A DNA stretch of 38,141 bases from an uncultured Alistipes sp. (GCA_947623305.1 CANQGQ010000018.1:1-38141); one strand, 5' to 3'; positions 8,807 to 18,070 are shown, counted from the first letter of the stretch. Notes: a model not told the origin generated them from the letters alone. Program-made: numbers and translations.

Positions 8807-9418
8807 ATGGAAACGAACACGATAGAATCCATCACGACCGTAGCGCGCGGCATTTCGGACTTCGGCATGCTGACCATCGCCGCAGCGGCCTATCTCGTGA
8901 TTTCGCTGGCGCTGATGGGCGCCGTTTTCAAGTGGTTCCGCAGCATGATCGACCGCATCATCGAAGGGCATGCCGAAACGCTGGCCGACCTGCTGTCGGA
9001 AACCCGCACGCAGAACAACCTGCTCAACGAAATCTCCGAAGGCTTGAAACCGGAAACCGTCTTGCGGATAAAAACCACGTCGAACTGCTTTTTCGACTTG
9101 TCGGTAGAACAAGTGTGCCGCATCATCAAAAAGATTCGCGAAGAGAACCATATCAACGACCGACCGGCCACGGCTGCGAAAATTCGGCGCATAATTGGAA
9201 ACCTGCACGAGGATCGCAACAGTAAATTTGACTGCTATTCGTTTCGCGGTCGGAAACTCTCGGAATACACCTCGGCCGACTGGATCGAACAGGTGGCCCA
9301 GGTCGTCGAAACCGAAATCTACGATACGACCGGTGCCAACAACGGCCGAGCCTATACCAACGTGCGGACGGCCTACGACAACATCAAACTCGATTTTTAT
9401 CACCGACTTCTCAACTAA
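8807..9418 (+). CDS. Prophage membrane protein, possible holin-like
   Basis: A 203-residue protein with one clear transmembrane helix near residues 20-45 (FGMLTIAAAAYLVISLALMG), followed by a charged helical segment (SMIDRIIEGHAETLADLLSE) and a soluble domain of about 140 residues rich in Arg, Asn and Glu. It lies between the fibre gene and the endolysin, where lysis genes cluster, so a holin or lysis-regulator role is possible. A classic holin is shorter and has more membrane helices, so this remains open. The next gene begins four bases after the stop. Confidence 0.6.
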   Translation: METNTIESITTVARGISDFGMLTIAAAAYLVISLALMGAVFKWFRSMIDRIIEGHAETLADLLSETRTQNNLLNEISEGLKPETVLRIKTTSNCFFDLSVEQVCRIIKKIREENHINDRPATAAKIRRIIGNLHEDRNSKFDCYSFRGRKLSEYTSADWIEQVAQVVETEIYDTTGANNGRAYTNVRTAYDNIKLDFYHRLLN

Positions 9419-9421
9419 TCC

Positions 9422-9907
9422 ATGATGAAACACTTCACACTTTCCGAGCTCACTGCCTCGGCAACCGCTCGCCGGCTGGGGCTCGACAACACCCCGACAC
9501 CCGAACATCTGGCCAACCTCGAAATGCTCGTCGCGCAGCTGCTCGATCCGTTGCGCGATGACTGGACGCAGTTCTGCGACCGGCATCGTCTCGGCACGCC
9601 GGCCATCGCCGTGTCATCGGGGTACCGCGGCTTCCGGTTGAACACGGTGGTCAGGGGTTCCAAGACGTCGGCCCATTGCGTGGGTTACGCCGCCGACCTT
9701 GTACCTGCAAACGGTCGGCTGGCCGAGTTCAAGACATTCTGCCGCGACTGGCTCAAAGGCCGGTCGTTCGACCAAATGATTTCGGAGGACGAGAATACAG
9801 CAGGCGTTCCGCGCTGGATTCACCTCGGCTACAAGAACCAACAAGGCGGCCAGCGCCGGCAACTGCTCTCGATGGTCGGCGGGAAGTACAAACCGATGAC
9901 GGTATGA
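9422..9907 (+). CDS. M15-type peptidase, prophage endolysin
   Basis: A 161-residue zinc peptidase of the D-Ala-D-Ala carboxypeptidase / L-Ala-D-Glu endopeptidase type (M15). It cuts peptidoglycan stem peptides at the end of infection. The visible motifs are SxHxxGxAxDL (SAHCVGYAADL, His85 and Asp92) and the second zinc site PRWIHLGY (His134). It has the usual single-domain length for a phage M15 enzyme and no signal peptide, so it needs a holin or export. ATG codons at 9422 and 9425 are both possible. The stop overlaps the ATG of the next gene (ATGA), linking endolysin and spanin-like gene. Confidence 0.88.
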   Translation: MMKHFTLSELTASATARRLGLDNTPTPEHLANLEMLVAQLLDPLRDDWTQFCDRHRLGTPAIAVSSGYRGFRLNTVVRGSKTSAHCVGYAADLVPANGRLAEFKTFCRDWLKGRSFDQMISEDENTAGVPRWIHLGYKNQQGGQRRQLLSMVGGKYKPMTV

Positions 9908-10407
9908 AACGCGTTGCATCGATTCTGATCGTCGCAGCCGCAATTGTTGCGATGTTCGCCGGCTGTTGCCCGTACCGGCATCTGACCACCACGACGCACG
10001 ACAGTGTGCGGGTGGAAACGGTCGTCCGTACCGAACGGGTGCCGGATACCGTTCTTGTCGAAGTACCGATCGAAGTCGTCCGGCAAACGGTGCGCGACAC
10101 GACCAGCCATTTGGAAACGACATTTGCCGTTTCCGATGCCCGAATCCTCGCAGACGGGTCGTTGTCCCACTCGCTGGAAAACAAGGCGCAGAAACGACCC
10201 GTATCCATCGAAAAGGAGGTCGTTTATCGGGATAGCATAGTCTATCGCGATCGAACCGATACGAAACTTGTCGAAGTGGCCCGCCCGCTGACGTGGTGGC
10301 AGCAAACGCAAATACGAGGGTTCTGGATGATGGTTTTGATACTGCTGTTCGTCTGCCGCAAGCAGATTGCGAGCCTTGTAAAGGGACTTATTCAAAGAAT
10401 CGAGTGA
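9904..10407 (+). CDS. Spanin-like lipoprotein with C-terminal membrane helix
   Basis: A 167-residue protein. It begins with a lipoprotein-type signal (MKRVASILIVAAAIVAMFAG followed by Cys-Cys, lipid attachment Cys at about residue 21). A long Val/Glu/Arg/Asp repeat-like stretch follows (VRTERVPDTVLVEVPIEVVR), then a transmembrane helix near 138-155 (FWMMVLILLFVC). An outer-membrane lipid anchor plus an inner-membrane helix is the plan of a unimolecular spanin, which fuses the two membranes in the last lysis step. The ATG overlaps the endolysin stop, which fits. The family is not recognised by name. The frame is open further upstream but overlaps the endolysin, so 9904 is the start. Confidence 0.68.
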   Translation: MKRVASILIVAAAIVAMFAGCCPYRHLTTTTHDSVRVETVVRTERVPDTVLVEVPIEVVRQTVRDTTSHLETTFAVSDARILADGSLSHSLENKAQKRPVSIEKEVVYRDSIVYRDRTDTKLVEVARPLTWWQQTQIRGFWMMVLILLFVCRKQIASLVKGLIQRIE

Positions 10408-10466
10408 GAATTTGGAACAACGAACCGCTTGTTCAAACTTTCACGACAAGAATTAAAAATACAACG

Positions 10467-10496
10467 AAAAAGCCCCGACCTTTCAGCGGTCGGGGC
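10467..10496 (-). terminator. Terminator of the integrase gene
   Basis: GCCCCGACC (10472-10480) pairs perfectly with GGTCGGGGC (10488-10496) across a 7-base loop. On the minus strand it is followed by a U run (A run at 10467-10471), so it terminates the leftward integrase transcript and lies 40 bases past its stop. It also shields it from the convergent lysis genes. Confidence 0.82.
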
Positions 10497-10538
10497 GGCC
10501 TATTGTCGGGCGCACCTGCTGCAAATTATATCGAACCG

Positions 10539-11720
10539 CTATAAAATACCCTTGTAATTCAACAGAATCGGATTTGCGTCGCGAATATCCTGCGGCGTAT
10601 AGATGTCGGTCATCAAAAGAGACGAATGCCGTGCCTGCTCTTTTACGGACAAAGCATCGCATCCGGCCCGCAACATCGCGGTGATACCGGTATCTTTGAG
10701 ACTGTAAAATTTGTATTCTTTCGGGAACCGCAAGGCAGGGCGAATATACCGTGTCCAATAATCCCGATACGTCTTTTCATTCACCCACTCGGGCCCTGGC
10801 CGGAACCCTTTCGAAAAGATATAATACGTACCGGGGGCATTGAAATATCCGAGGTCGGCCATCAATTCGATGATCTTCTGCGGCATCGTAACGACGGCGG
10901 ATTTCTTGTTCTTCGAAATCGTATCGTCGATATAAACCGTCTGTTTGGCAACGCAAATATCGCACAGACGAAGTTTGGCGATTTCTTTCGGTCGGATTAA
11001 CATGTAATGCAGGAAATAACAAACGAGCAGGAACGGGCGGTTGTGTTCTTCCAGCCAATCGTGCAGGCGTTGCATGTCGTGCGGATCGATCACCTTGCGC
11101 TCTTTCTTCAACAAGGCTTTCCCGATACCGACGAGCCCCTCGGTCGGACGTTCTTTCAGATAGAGGTGCTGCACCAAGAACGTGCTGAATGCTCGAAGGA
11201 AAGCCAGATAGTTATTGCGTGTTCGAGGTGAATTTTTTCGCTCGATATAGATATAATCCAGGAACCGAACGCAGAAAGTACGGTCGAATTGATAAACGTA
11301 TCGGATAGGTATGGAACGCTGTTCGTTCCACTCTTCGAGAACATGCGCAAAACACATATAGTCGTGATAGGTCGACTGCCGAAGCACGCCATCATTCAAC
11401 AACTTGGTCGTGTAATTCCGGTAATGAATCAACGCATCCGTAAACAGTTTGTAACCGCGATCTGATTCCGATTCGACCCAGGGGTTCCATCCCGATTCGA
11501 GTTTCTCGGACAATCGATGACACAACCGGTTAGCGTATTTTCGCTTTTGGGATGCTGTACCGACTGAATTGATTTTGATACGCTTTCGGCGCATTACGCC
11601 TTTTGCAGGGTCGAACGCATAGAAACTGACGTACCAGCAGGAGCCTGTATGAAAACGGGGATAAGTGTAAGCGAGAATCTCCTCCAGCGCTTTATTACGC
11701 GTGGTTTTTACAGACAACAT
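10539..11720 (-). CDS. int: Tyrosine recombinase, prophage integrase
   Basis: A tyrosine integrase of about 393 residues from the ATG at 11720 (MLSVKTTRNKALEEILAYTY). The frame is open to 11879, but the extra residues cross a hairpin and look non-coding. The N-terminal part is an arm-binding/SAM-like region (STYHDYMCFAHVLEEWNEQR). The catalytic domain shows the first Arg in MLIRPKEIAKL, a Lys in the ISKNKKSAV hairpin, the box SLKDTGITAMLRAG, RHSSL, and the nucleophile Tyr in MTDIYTPQ. The usual HxxR box reads KDTG, a variant seen in some Bacteroidetes integrases. It sits at the host border next to the sdh operon, so one attachment site should lie between about 11720 and 12165. It probably catalyses integration and excision of this prophage. 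Confidence 0.9.
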   Translation of the reverse strand: MLSVKTTRNKALEEILAYTYPRFHTGSCWYVSFYAFDPAKGVMRRKRIKINSVGTASQKRKYANRLCHRLSEKLESGWNPWVESESDRGYKLFTDALIHYRNYTTKLLNDGVLRQSTYHDYMCFAHVLEEWNEQRSIPIRYVYQFDRTFCVRFLDYIYIERKNSPRTRNNYLAFLRAFSTFLVQHLYLKERPTEGLVGIGKALLKKERKVIDPHDMQRLHDWLEEHNRPFLLVCYFLHYMLIRPKEIAKLRLCDICVAKQTVYIDDTISKNKKSAVVTMPQKIIELMADLGYFNAPGTYYIFSKGFRPGPEWVNEKTYRDYWTRYIRPALRFPKEYKFYSLKDTGITAMLRAGCDALSVKEQARHSSLLMTDIYTPQDIRDANPILLNYKGIL

Positions 11721-11842
11721 TTTTTTTACATTTTCACGCACGGCCTTGCCGCAGTAAAAATGTAGAACGTTGATTTTTTGCCGACTTTTCGGGCCTCCGC
11801 CGAAAAGAATTTGTCCCGAAATTGTCCCGGCATTTTTTTTCG

Positions 11843-11886
11843 AAAAAGGCCGTAAGCAATTCTGTTTCAAATTGTTCACGGCCTTT
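11843..11886 (-). terminator. Large hairpin upstream of integrase
   Basis: AAAGGCCGT (11845-11853) pairs with ACGGCCTTT (11878-11886), and the inside holds a second imperfect pairing. On the minus strand a short U run follows. It could stop host transcripts before the integrase, or be part of the phage attachment region. The surrounding 11887-12165 stretch has no convincing gene. Confidence 0.45.
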
Positions 11887-12164
11887 CAGTAGCGGGAGAA
11901 GGACATTTCGAGATAGAGAAGGATTTAAGTTGATGCTCGCGCTGTTTTTCAGCGTGGGCATTTCTTCAATCTTCTCTATGGGCAGTCCAAGGCCTCGAAT
12001 CAAGGTTGAATGATTTGCCCGCTTTTTTATGTCTATACGCAATGGGTGGTTTGTAAAAAGCGTGATGCTGAAAACTTATTCAATGAAGGCACAGGTCGTA
12101 GGATACCCCAAAAGCTTATATAAATGACAGTCCCACGCCCATAAATTCTCAAACATCCGTTGCG

Positions 12165-12197
12165 AAAAAAGGGGCACTGTGAAATCAGTGCCCCTTT
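12165..12197 (-). terminator. Terminator of the sdh/frd operon
   Basis: AAAGGGGCAC (12168-12177) pairs with GTGCCCCTTT (12188-12197). Read leftward it ends in a U run (A run from 12165). It lies 24 bases past the sdhB stop. Confidence 0.85.
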
Positions 12198-12220
12198 GCT
12201 ATGCGGCTGCAACGCCGGAA

Positions 12221-12964
12221 CTAATCCTCTAACTTGGCCGAGAGGAACTCGCGGTTCAAACGCGCGATGTGCGCAATCGAGATCGACTTCGGACATTCGG
12301 CCTGGCAAGCACCCGTGTTGGTGCAGTTGCCGAATCCGAGTTCGTCCATCTTGGCGACCATCGCTTTGGCGCGACGGGCAGCCTCGACGCGACCCTGCGG
12401 CAGCTTGGCTAACGACGAAACGCGCGCAGCTACGAACAACATGGCCGAACCGTTCTTGCAGGTTGCGGCGCAGGCTCCGCAACCGATGCAGGCGGCGGCA
12501 TCCATCGACTCGTCGGCGTCGGCCTTCGGAATGGGAATGGCGTTGGCATCGGGCACCGAATTGGTGCGCACGGAGATGAATCCGCCGGCTTGCAGAATCT
12601 GGTCGTAGGCGCTGCGGTTCACGACCAAGTCCTTGATGACGGGGAACGCCGCCGAACGCCACGGCTCGATGGTGATGGTCGCACCGTCCTCGAACTTGCG
12701 CATGTAAATCTGGCAGGTCGTCGCTCCCTGGCTGGGGCCGTGAGCCTGTCCGTCGATATGCAGCGAGCACATGCCGCAGATGCCCTCGCGGCAGTCGTGG
12801 TCGAACGCCACGGGCTCCTTGCCTTCGTGCACGAGGTTGTTGTTCAGGATGTCGAGCATCTCTAAGAACGAGGTGTCGGCCGAAATGTTCTCCACCTTGT
12901 AGGTCTCGAATGCCCCCTTGCTTTTGGCGTCTTTCTGACGCCATATCTTTAACGTGAAATTCAT
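12221..12964 (-). CDS. sdhB: Succinate dehydrogenase / fumarate reductase iron-sulfur subunit
   Basis: A 247-residue electron-transfer subunit that carries electrons between the flavoprotein and the membrane cytochrome b. The 2Fe-2S ligands are in [15 protein letters not shown] with a later Cys (TTCQIYM). The 4Fe-4S and 3Fe-4S ligands are in [14 protein letters not shown] and [15 protein letters not shown]. Length matches the Bacteroidetes FrdB/SdhB type. It is third in the operon, 33 bases after the flavoprotein stop, and is followed by a terminator. In anaerobic Bacteroidales the complex mainly runs as fumarate reductase, making succinate and supporting anaerobic respiration; this direction is family knowledge. 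Confidence 0.96.
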   Translation of the reverse strand: MNFTLKIWRQKDAKSKGAFETYKVENISADTSFLEMLDILNNNLVHEGKEPVAFDHDCREGICGMCSLHIDGQAHGPSQGATTCQIYMRKFEDGATITIEPWRSAAFPVIKDLVVNRSAYDQILQAGGFISVRTNSVPDANAIPIPKADADESMDAAACIGCGACAATCKNGSAMLFVAARVSSLAKLPQGRVEAARRAKAMVAKMDELGFGNCTNTGACQAECPKSISIAHIARLNREFLSAKLED

Positions 12965-12997
12965 GGTTTTCAGTGGTATTGAAATGTTACGACGTCG

Positions 12998-14944
12998 TTA
13001 GTCCTTGTAGTTGCGCTGTGCCGGATGAACGAACTCGAAATTGAGCGGTTCCTTGGTGAGCTCGGGTTCCTGATCGGGGCCCTTGTACTCCCACACGGCC
13101 GCATAGACGAAATGTTCGTCATCGCGTTTCGCTTCGCCCTCTTCGGTCTGGTGCTCGATGCGGAAATGACCGCCGCACGACTCCTCGCGGACGAGTGCAT
13201 CGCGGGCCATCAGTTCGCCCAACTCCAGGAAGTCGGCCAGCCGCAAGGCCTTTTCGAGCTCGACGTTGAAGTCGTCCGCACGGCCTACGACCTTGACATC
13301 CTGCCAGAACTCCTTTCGCAATTTTTGAATTTCGGAAATGGCGGTCTCCAACGACTCTTTCGAACGGGCCATGCCGACGTATTCCCACATGATGTTGCCC
13401 AAACGCTTGTGGAGGTCGTCCACCGACTGTTTTCCGTTGATCGAGAGCAGTTTGGCGATCTTCGCGCGCACGCCCTTTTCGGCTTCGTCGAAGGCCGGCG
13501 TGTCGGTTTTGACCTTCGGGGCCTGGATCTTGTGCGACAGGTAATCGCCGATGGTGTAGGGCAGGACGAAATAACCGTCGGCCAGACCCTGCATCAACGC
13601 CGATGCGCCCAATCGGTTCGCGCCGTGGTCGGAGAAGTTGGCTTCGCCGATGGCGTAGAGGCCCGGGATCGTGGTCATCAGGTTGTAGTCGACCCAGATG
13701 CCGCCCATGGTGTAGTGTACGGCGGGAAAAATCTGCATCGGCTGTTCGTAGGGGCTCACGTCCGTAATCTCCTCGTACATGTCGAAGAGGTTGCCGTAAC
13801 GCTGCTTGATGATATCCTTGCCCAGACGTTCGATGGCGGTTTTGAAGTCGAGGAACACGGCCAGACCGGTCTCGTTCACGCCGAAGCCTGCGTCGCACCG
13901 TTCTTTGGCGGCACGCGAAGCGACGTCGCGCGGCACGAGGTTACCGAAAGCGGGGTAGCGGCGTTCCAGATAGTAGTCGCGATCCTCCTCGGCGATCTCC
14001 GACGGCTGTTTCTTGCCGGCGCGGAGGGCCTGCACGTCTTCGAGCTTTTTCGGTACCCAGATACGGCCGTCGTTGCGCAGCGATTCCGACATCAAGGTCA
14101 GTTTCGACTGCTGGTCGCCGTGCTTCGGGATGCAGGTCGGGTGAATCTGCGTGAAGCAGGGATTGGCGAAGCCGGCCCCCTTGCGGTAGCACTGGAAGGC
14201 AGCCGAACCGTTCGATGCCATGGCGTTCGTCGACAGGAAGAAGACGTTGCCGTAACCGCCCGTGGCGAGCACTACGGCGTGCGCGCCGAAACGCTCGATT
14301 TCACCCGTAATGAGGTTGCGGGCGATGATGCCGCGCGCTTCGCCGTCTTCGATGACGAGGTCGAGCATTTCGTGGCGCGGATAGCTCTTTACGGAGCCTG
14401 CGGCAATCTCTTTGTTCAGTGCGGCGTAGGCGCCCAACAGCAACTGCTGTCCGGTCTGGCCGCGGGCGTAGAACGTACGCGAAACTTGCGCGCCGCCGAA
14501 CGAACGATTGGCCAACAGGCCGCCGTATTCGCGGGCGAACGGCACGCCCTGAGCGACGCACTGGTCGATGATGAGGTTCGAGACCTCGGCCAGACGATAG
14601 ACGTTGGCTTCGCGGGCGCGGTAGTCGCCGCCCTTGATCGTGTCGTAGAACAGACGATAGACCGAGTCGTTGTCGTTCTGGTAGTTCTTGGCTGCATTGA
14701 TACCGCCCTGTGCCGCGATGGAGTGTGCGCGGCGCGGCGAATCCTGGATGCAGAACACCTTGACGTTGTAGCCCAGTTCGCCGAGCGACGCGGCTGCGGA
14801 GGCGCCGCCGAGGCCCGTTCCGACGATGATGATGTCGAGCTTGCGCTTGTTGGCAGGGCTCACGACCCGAATGGCTGCCTTGTGATTGCTCCACTTCTGT
14901 GCGAGTTCGCCGGCAGGGATTTTAGCATCTAATTTGAAACCCAT
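12998..14944 (-). CDS. sdhA: Succinate dehydrogenase / fumarate reductase flavoprotein subunit
   Basis: A 648-residue catalytic subunit. The FAD dinucleotide fold is near residues 35-65 ([20 protein letters not shown]), and the covalent-FAD His region is [15 protein letters not shown]. Substrate and capping-domain segments include [15 protein letters not shown] and [12 protein letters not shown], followed by [20 protein letters not shown] near the C-terminal FAD contact. It interconverts fumarate and succinate on the cytoplasmic face. A long open frame on the opposite strand (13025-14932) is a shadow caused by GC-rich codon bias. It stands between the cytochrome and iron-sulfur genes. The 113-base gap to the cytochrome gene contains a small GGGGA/TCCCC hairpin that may tune subunit ratios. 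Confidence 0.97.
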   Translation of the reverse strand: MGFKLDAKIPAGELAQKWSNHKAAIRVVSPANKRKLDIIIVGTGLGGASAAASLGELGYNVKVFCIQDSPRRAHSIAAQGGINAAKNYQNDNDSVYRLFYDTIKGGDYRAREANVYRLAEVSNLIIDQCVAQGVPFAREYGGLLANRSFGGAQVSRTFYARGQTGQQLLLGAYAALNKEIAAGSVKSYPRHEMLDLVIEDGEARGIIARNLITGEIERFGAHAVVLATGGYGNVFFLSTNAMASNGSAAFQCYRKGAGFANPCFTQIHPTCIPKHGDQQSKLTLMSESLRNDGRIWVPKKLEDVQALRAGKKQPSEIAEEDRDYYLERRYPAFGNLVPRDVASRAAKERCDAGFGVNETGLAVFLDFKTAIERLGKDIIKQRYGNLFDMYEEITDVSPYEQPMQIFPAVHYTMGGIWVDYNLMTTIPGLYAIGEANFSDHGANRLGASALMQGLADGYFVLPYTIGDYLSHKIQAPKVKTDTPAFDEAEKGVRAKIAKLLSINGKQSVDDLHKRLGNIMWEYVGMARSKESLETAISEIQKLRKEFWQDVKVVGRADDFNVELEKALRLADFLELGELMARDALVREESCGGHFRIEHQTEEGEAKRDDEHFVYAAVWEYKGPDQEPELTKEPLNFEFVHPAQRNYKD

Positions 14945-15058
14945 ATTCTTATTTAATTTACTTATCCATATACTTGATGTCGGGAGATACTTGATACGAT
15001 ACGCGATGCCGGGGAAATCCCCGATTTTCGAGGTCGGGAAAGTCCTCGGGTCGGATTT

Positions 15059-15769
15059 TTAGGCGCCACAGCAGCAGGGACAGCAGCTCTTGATGAAGTA
15101 AACGACCACCACGGCGGCGAATCCCAAGAAAACGAGCGTTGCGACCACGTTGGCGATACACTTCAGACGCGGATACCACGTGTCGTTGGCCCAACCTACG
15201 GTCTGGAACATCGACCAAACGCCGTGGGTCAGGTGGAACCACAGCGCGGCGAACCACAACAGGTAGAGAATGACATAATACCATTTTGAGAAAGTATAGG
15301 CGATCAGCGCGGCGCCGTCGGTCGCAGCGATGGTGTGGCCGCCGACCACCGAGGCGTGTCCGCCCAATACTTCGATGAGCTGCATCTTCGCCCAGAAGTT
15401 GAACAGGTGCAGCAACAAGCCGGCCAGCACGATGAATCCGATGACCAGCATGTTCTTCGAAGCCCAGCTTACACCCGGTTCGGTAACGGTAACCGCGTAG
15501 CGCTGCTTTCCGCGTGCGCGGTAATTGTCGACGGTGAGCATCAACGCATAGAGGAAGTGCACGAGAACGCCGAGTGCCAGGACGGCGGTACCGGCCAATG
15601 CGTACCAGTTGGCTCCCAAGAAGCGGCAGATCGCATTGTAGCCGTCGGGCGAGAGGATCGCCGTGAGGTTCATCGACATGTGGAAGAGGATGAACAGCAC
15701 GAGGAATGCACCCGTGATGCTCATCACCAACTTCTTGCCGAGTGAGGATTTGGTTAGGAAACAGCTCAT
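15059..15769 (-). CDS. sdhC: Succinate dehydrogenase / fumarate reductase cytochrome b subunit
   Basis: A 236-residue membrane anchor with five predicted helices that binds heme b and menaquinone. Heme-ligand candidates are His in LFILFHMSMNLT, LGVLVHFLYAL, LLLHLFNFW and WFHLTHGVWSMF, which fits a diheme type-B cytochrome. It is the first gene of the operon and the start follows a well-formed promoter at about 15885-15915. The extreme C-terminus is unusual: six residues of CCPCCC type in KSCCPCCCGA, not required for heme binding and facing the membrane edge. Confidence 0.94.
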   Translation of the reverse strand: MSCFLTKSSLGKKLVMSITGAFLVLFILFHMSMNLTAILSPDGYNAICRFLGANWYALAGTAVLALGVLVHFLYALMLTVDNYRARGKQRYAVTVTEPGVSWASKNMLVIGFIVLAGLLLHLFNFWAKMQLIEVLGGHASVVGGHTIAATDGAALIAYTFSKWYYVILYLLWFAALWFHLTHGVWSMFQTVGWANDTWYPRLKCIANVVATLVFLGFAAVVVVYFIKSCCPCCCGA

Positions 15770-15884
15770 AATGATGATTTTTGTATTTGTATTGGTTCGT
15801 GTGTTTTCGGTAAAAAATGCGTATATTTGCTAACGGGTTCCGGTCGCTACCGCCCGCAGCGGGTCGGACGATCGCTCTGCGACG

Positions 15885-15915
15885 CAAAGATAACCATTGT
15901 TTGCGGAATAACAAT
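15885..15915 (-). promoter_or_regulatory. Promoter of the sdh/frd operon
   Basis: Read on the minus strand, TATCTTTG (15885-15892) matches the Bacteroidetes -7 box TAnnTTTG, and ATTG (15912-15915) lies 19 bases upstream at the -33 position. Predicted start is near 15878, giving a leader of about 110 bases before sdhC. Confidence 0.75.
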
Positions 15916-15953
15916 AAAAATGCCTCGGGATTTCTTGAAAAACAGATGATTTT

Positions 15954-16607
15954 ATGACCAAAGACGAATTGCGTCGTGCGATGCGGCTGCGAAACCGGTC
16001 GTTGCCGGCCGAGCAGAAACGGATGGCAGCAGCGCGAATTTTCACTCAGGTAGAGGCGTTGCCGGCTTTCGAGCGGGCGCGGTGCGTGGCTTGTTTCTGT
16101 GCGCTGCCCGACGAACCGCCGACCGAGGCGGTTTTGCGACGTTGGAGCGTCGACCGACGGGTCGTCGTGCCGCGGGTCGAGGGCGACACGATGCGATTCT
16201 ACGATTATCGGCCCGATGCGCTGACATGCGGGGCATTCGGCATCGCCGAACCGGTCGTGAGCGAGGTGCCGGAGGCTTCCGATGCGTTCGGCCTCCGCGG
16301 AACGCATGGCGCGGCTGATCCGCACGGTATGTTTCGTACGGTCGTTTCGATGGACCCTGCCGATGCTTTGTCCGCTTCGTATTGTGCCCTTTGTCCGCCC
16401 GAGGCGATCGACTTGCTGATCGTGCCGGGGATGGCTTTCACGCGGGAGGGAGCGCGACTCGGACGGGGCAAGGGGTATTACGATCGCTATTTGGCTCAAT
16501 CCGCATTGCATGCCTGTTGCATCGGTGTCTGTTTCGCGCATCAGCTGGTTGCGGATTTGCCCGTCGAACCGCACGATCGCAGCATGGAGGTCGTTTGTTT
16601 CGGATGA
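15954..16607 (+). CDS. fau: 5-formyltetrahydrofolate cyclo-ligase
   Basis: A 217-residue ATP-dependent enzyme that converts 5-formyl-THF to 5,10-methenyl-THF, returning this storage or inhibitory folate to one-carbon metabolism. The family signature is complete: LIVPGMAFTREGARLGRGKG followed by YYDRYL near residues 160-185, then LPVEPHDRSMEVVCF at the C-terminus. The N-terminus (MTKDELRRAMRLRNRSL) is the usual helical start. The gene is divergent from sdhC. A TATATTTG box at 15822-15829 on the plus strand is a possible promoter, with a weak upstream box. There is an insert of about 15 residues around RGTHGAADPHGMF compared with short homologues. Confidence 0.92.
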   Translation: MTKDELRRAMRLRNRSLPAEQKRMAAARIFTQVEALPAFERARCVACFCALPDEPPTEAVLRRWSVDRRVVVPRVEGDTMRFYDYRPDALTCGAFGIAEPVVSEVPEASDAFGLRGTHGAADPHGMFRTVVSMDPADALSASYCALCPPEAIDLLIVPGMAFTREGARLGRGKGYYDRYLAQSALHACCIGVCFAHQLVADLPVEPHDRSMEVVCFG

Positions 16608-16727
16608 ATCCATCGTAGGAAGTTTGCCCTTACGTTCGGATTGTGATTCAGTTGGTTTCCGCGGTGGGTGCGAAATAGCCTGTTAATTGCTTAAATAATT
16701 GTGAATCATTAAATTGCGTAATTTTGA

Positions 16728-16736
16728 GGGGGGGGG
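16728..16736 (+). repeat. Nine-base G tract in the capsule operon upstream region
   Basis: Nine consecutive G follow TAATTTTG-A (16719-16727), a match to the -7 box. The tract thus falls where a transcript from that box would start, and 31 bases ahead of the main promoter. Such tracts can change length by slippage. Confidence 0.6.
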
Positions 16737-16767
16737 ATTTCCCGGAGCCGAAAAAAGTGCTCCGATG

Positions 16768-16799
16768 CTTGGTTATATAGGTGAATTTATTTACTTTTG
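16768..16799 (+). promoter_or_regulatory. Promoter of the polysaccharide operon
   Basis: TACTTTTG (16792-16799) matches the -7 box TAnnTTTG, with CTTG (16768-16771) 20 bases upstream. Predicted start near 16806 gives a leader of about 100 bases before the WecA-type gene. Confidence 0.7.
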
Positions 16800-16909
16800 T
16801 ACTCGAATTAGATCGCCTCACCCTCGTGGAAGCCATTTTCGTAGAACTCACGGCGTTCGTTCGCGTTTGTCGCGAGCGTCCACGGTGGTAGGGACGAAAA
16901 ATTGATAGT

Positions 16910-18070
16910 ATGACGCCTATTGCTTTATTGACGATCTCGTTTGTCGTGTCGCTCGTGTTGGTGGCTTGCATCCATTCACGAGTGGTGAAACTCGCTGTGA
17001 GATACAACATCGTCGACAAACCCGACAAACGGAAACTCCAGAAAGTCCCGGTACCCGTGTTGGGCGGTGTCGCGGTCTTTTGCGGCGTAGCTGCCGGTTT
17101 GATCGTCGCTTCGTGTTTTACCGATTTGCATGCGATGTGGCTTGTCGTTCCGGTTATGGCGGTCATGCTCCTTACCGGATTGATGGACGACCTTTCCGGT
17201 TTGTCTCCGTGGCTCCGGTTGTCGATCGAGATCGGATTGGCTTTTTGTCTGGTCTTTTGGGGCGGATTCTGTATCGACGATTTCCACGGATTGGGGGGCG
17301 TTCACGAGATTCCTTTCCAGGTCGCAGCTCCGTTGACCGTGTTCGCGGCGGTGGGTATCATCAATGCGATCAATCTGATCGACGGCGTCAACGGGCTTTC
17401 TTCGGGATTCTGCGTCATGGCCAGCATCCTTTTCGGCGTCTTCTTCTATTGCGTCGGCAATGTGCCGATGTTGTTGTTGGCGGGCGTTTCCGCTGGCGCG
17501 TTGATTCCTTTCTTTTTCCACAATGTATTCGGCCGAAAGTCGCGCATGTTCATCGGCGACAGCGGTACGTTGGCTATGGGGGTCGTCATGTCGGTGTTCG
17601 TCTGCGAAGTGTTGCGACACGATGCGGCGTACGTCGTGGACGACCGTTTCGGGCTGATCCCCTTCACGCTGGCCGTGTTGTGCATTCCGGTTTTCGATAC
17701 GCTTCGGGTGATGTCTACCCGCATGCTGCACGGCACGTCGCCGTTCCATGCGGATAAGACCCACTTGCATCACATGTTCATCTCGTTGGGGTGTTCGCAT
17801 CCGATGACGACGCTGGCGGTTCTGACGTTGGATTTCGGAGTGGTGGTTTGCTGGCGGATTCTCGTCGCGTTGGACGTTTCGGTCGATGTCCAGTGTCTTG
17901 CGGTCATCGGGTTGAGTCTGTTGTGCACTTTCGGACTTTACAACTTCATGGAGTATCATTTGCGGCACAAGACGCCGCTGGTACGTCGGTTACGTCGTTT
18001 GGGGTTCCATACGCATCTCAGCCGTTCGCGCTTTTTCCTGATGCTGCGCAACTTCGTCGACAAGTATTGA
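16910..18070 (+). CDS. wecA: Undecaprenyl-phosphate sugar-1-phosphate transferase, WecA/MraY family
   Basis: A 386-residue multi-pass inner membrane enzyme (about ten or eleven helices). It transfers a sugar-1-phosphate, typically GlcNAc-1-P, from a UDP-sugar to undecaprenyl phosphate, starting a surface glycan. Family motifs: MDDLSGL (92-98), INAINLIDGVNGL (151-163), FIGDSGTLAMG (214-224, catalytic Asp) and HADKTHLHH (280-288), the WecA-type HADxxHxHH. The C-terminus adds a basic tail (HLRHKTPLVRRLRRLG). It heads an operon with export and chain-length genes, 33 bases before the next start. The sugar used cannot be told from sequence. Confidence 0.93.
   Translation: MTPIALLTISFVVSLVLVACIHSRVVKLAVRYNIVDKPDKRKLQKVPVPVLGGVAVFCGVAAGLIVASCFTDLHAMWLVVPVMAVMLLTGLMDDLSGLSPWLRLSIEIGLAFCLVFWGGFCIDDFHGLGGVHEIPFQVAAPLTVFAAVGIINAINLIDGVNGLSSGFCVMASILFGVFFYCVGNVPMLLLAGVSAGALIPFFFHNVFGRKSRMFIGDSGTLAMGVVMSVFVCEVLRHDAAYVVDDRFGLIPFTLAVLCIPVFDTLRVMSTRMLHGTSPFHADKTHLHHMFISLGCSHPMTTLAVLTLDFGVVVCWRILVALDVSVDVQCLAVIGLSLLCTFGLYNFMEYHLRHKTPLVRRLRRLGFHTHLSRSRFFLMLRNFVDKY

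Noticed and set aside
11734..12042. A 102-codon minus-strand frame upstream of the integrase
   Set aside because: It crosses a large hairpin, overlaps the integrase leader and resembles no family; it may hide a small remnant, but I cannot support it.
13025..14932. A 635-codon open frame on the plus strand opposite sdhA
   Set aside because: It is the mirror of a well-conserved flavoprotein gene in GC-rich DNA; the translation has no family signature and no promoter.
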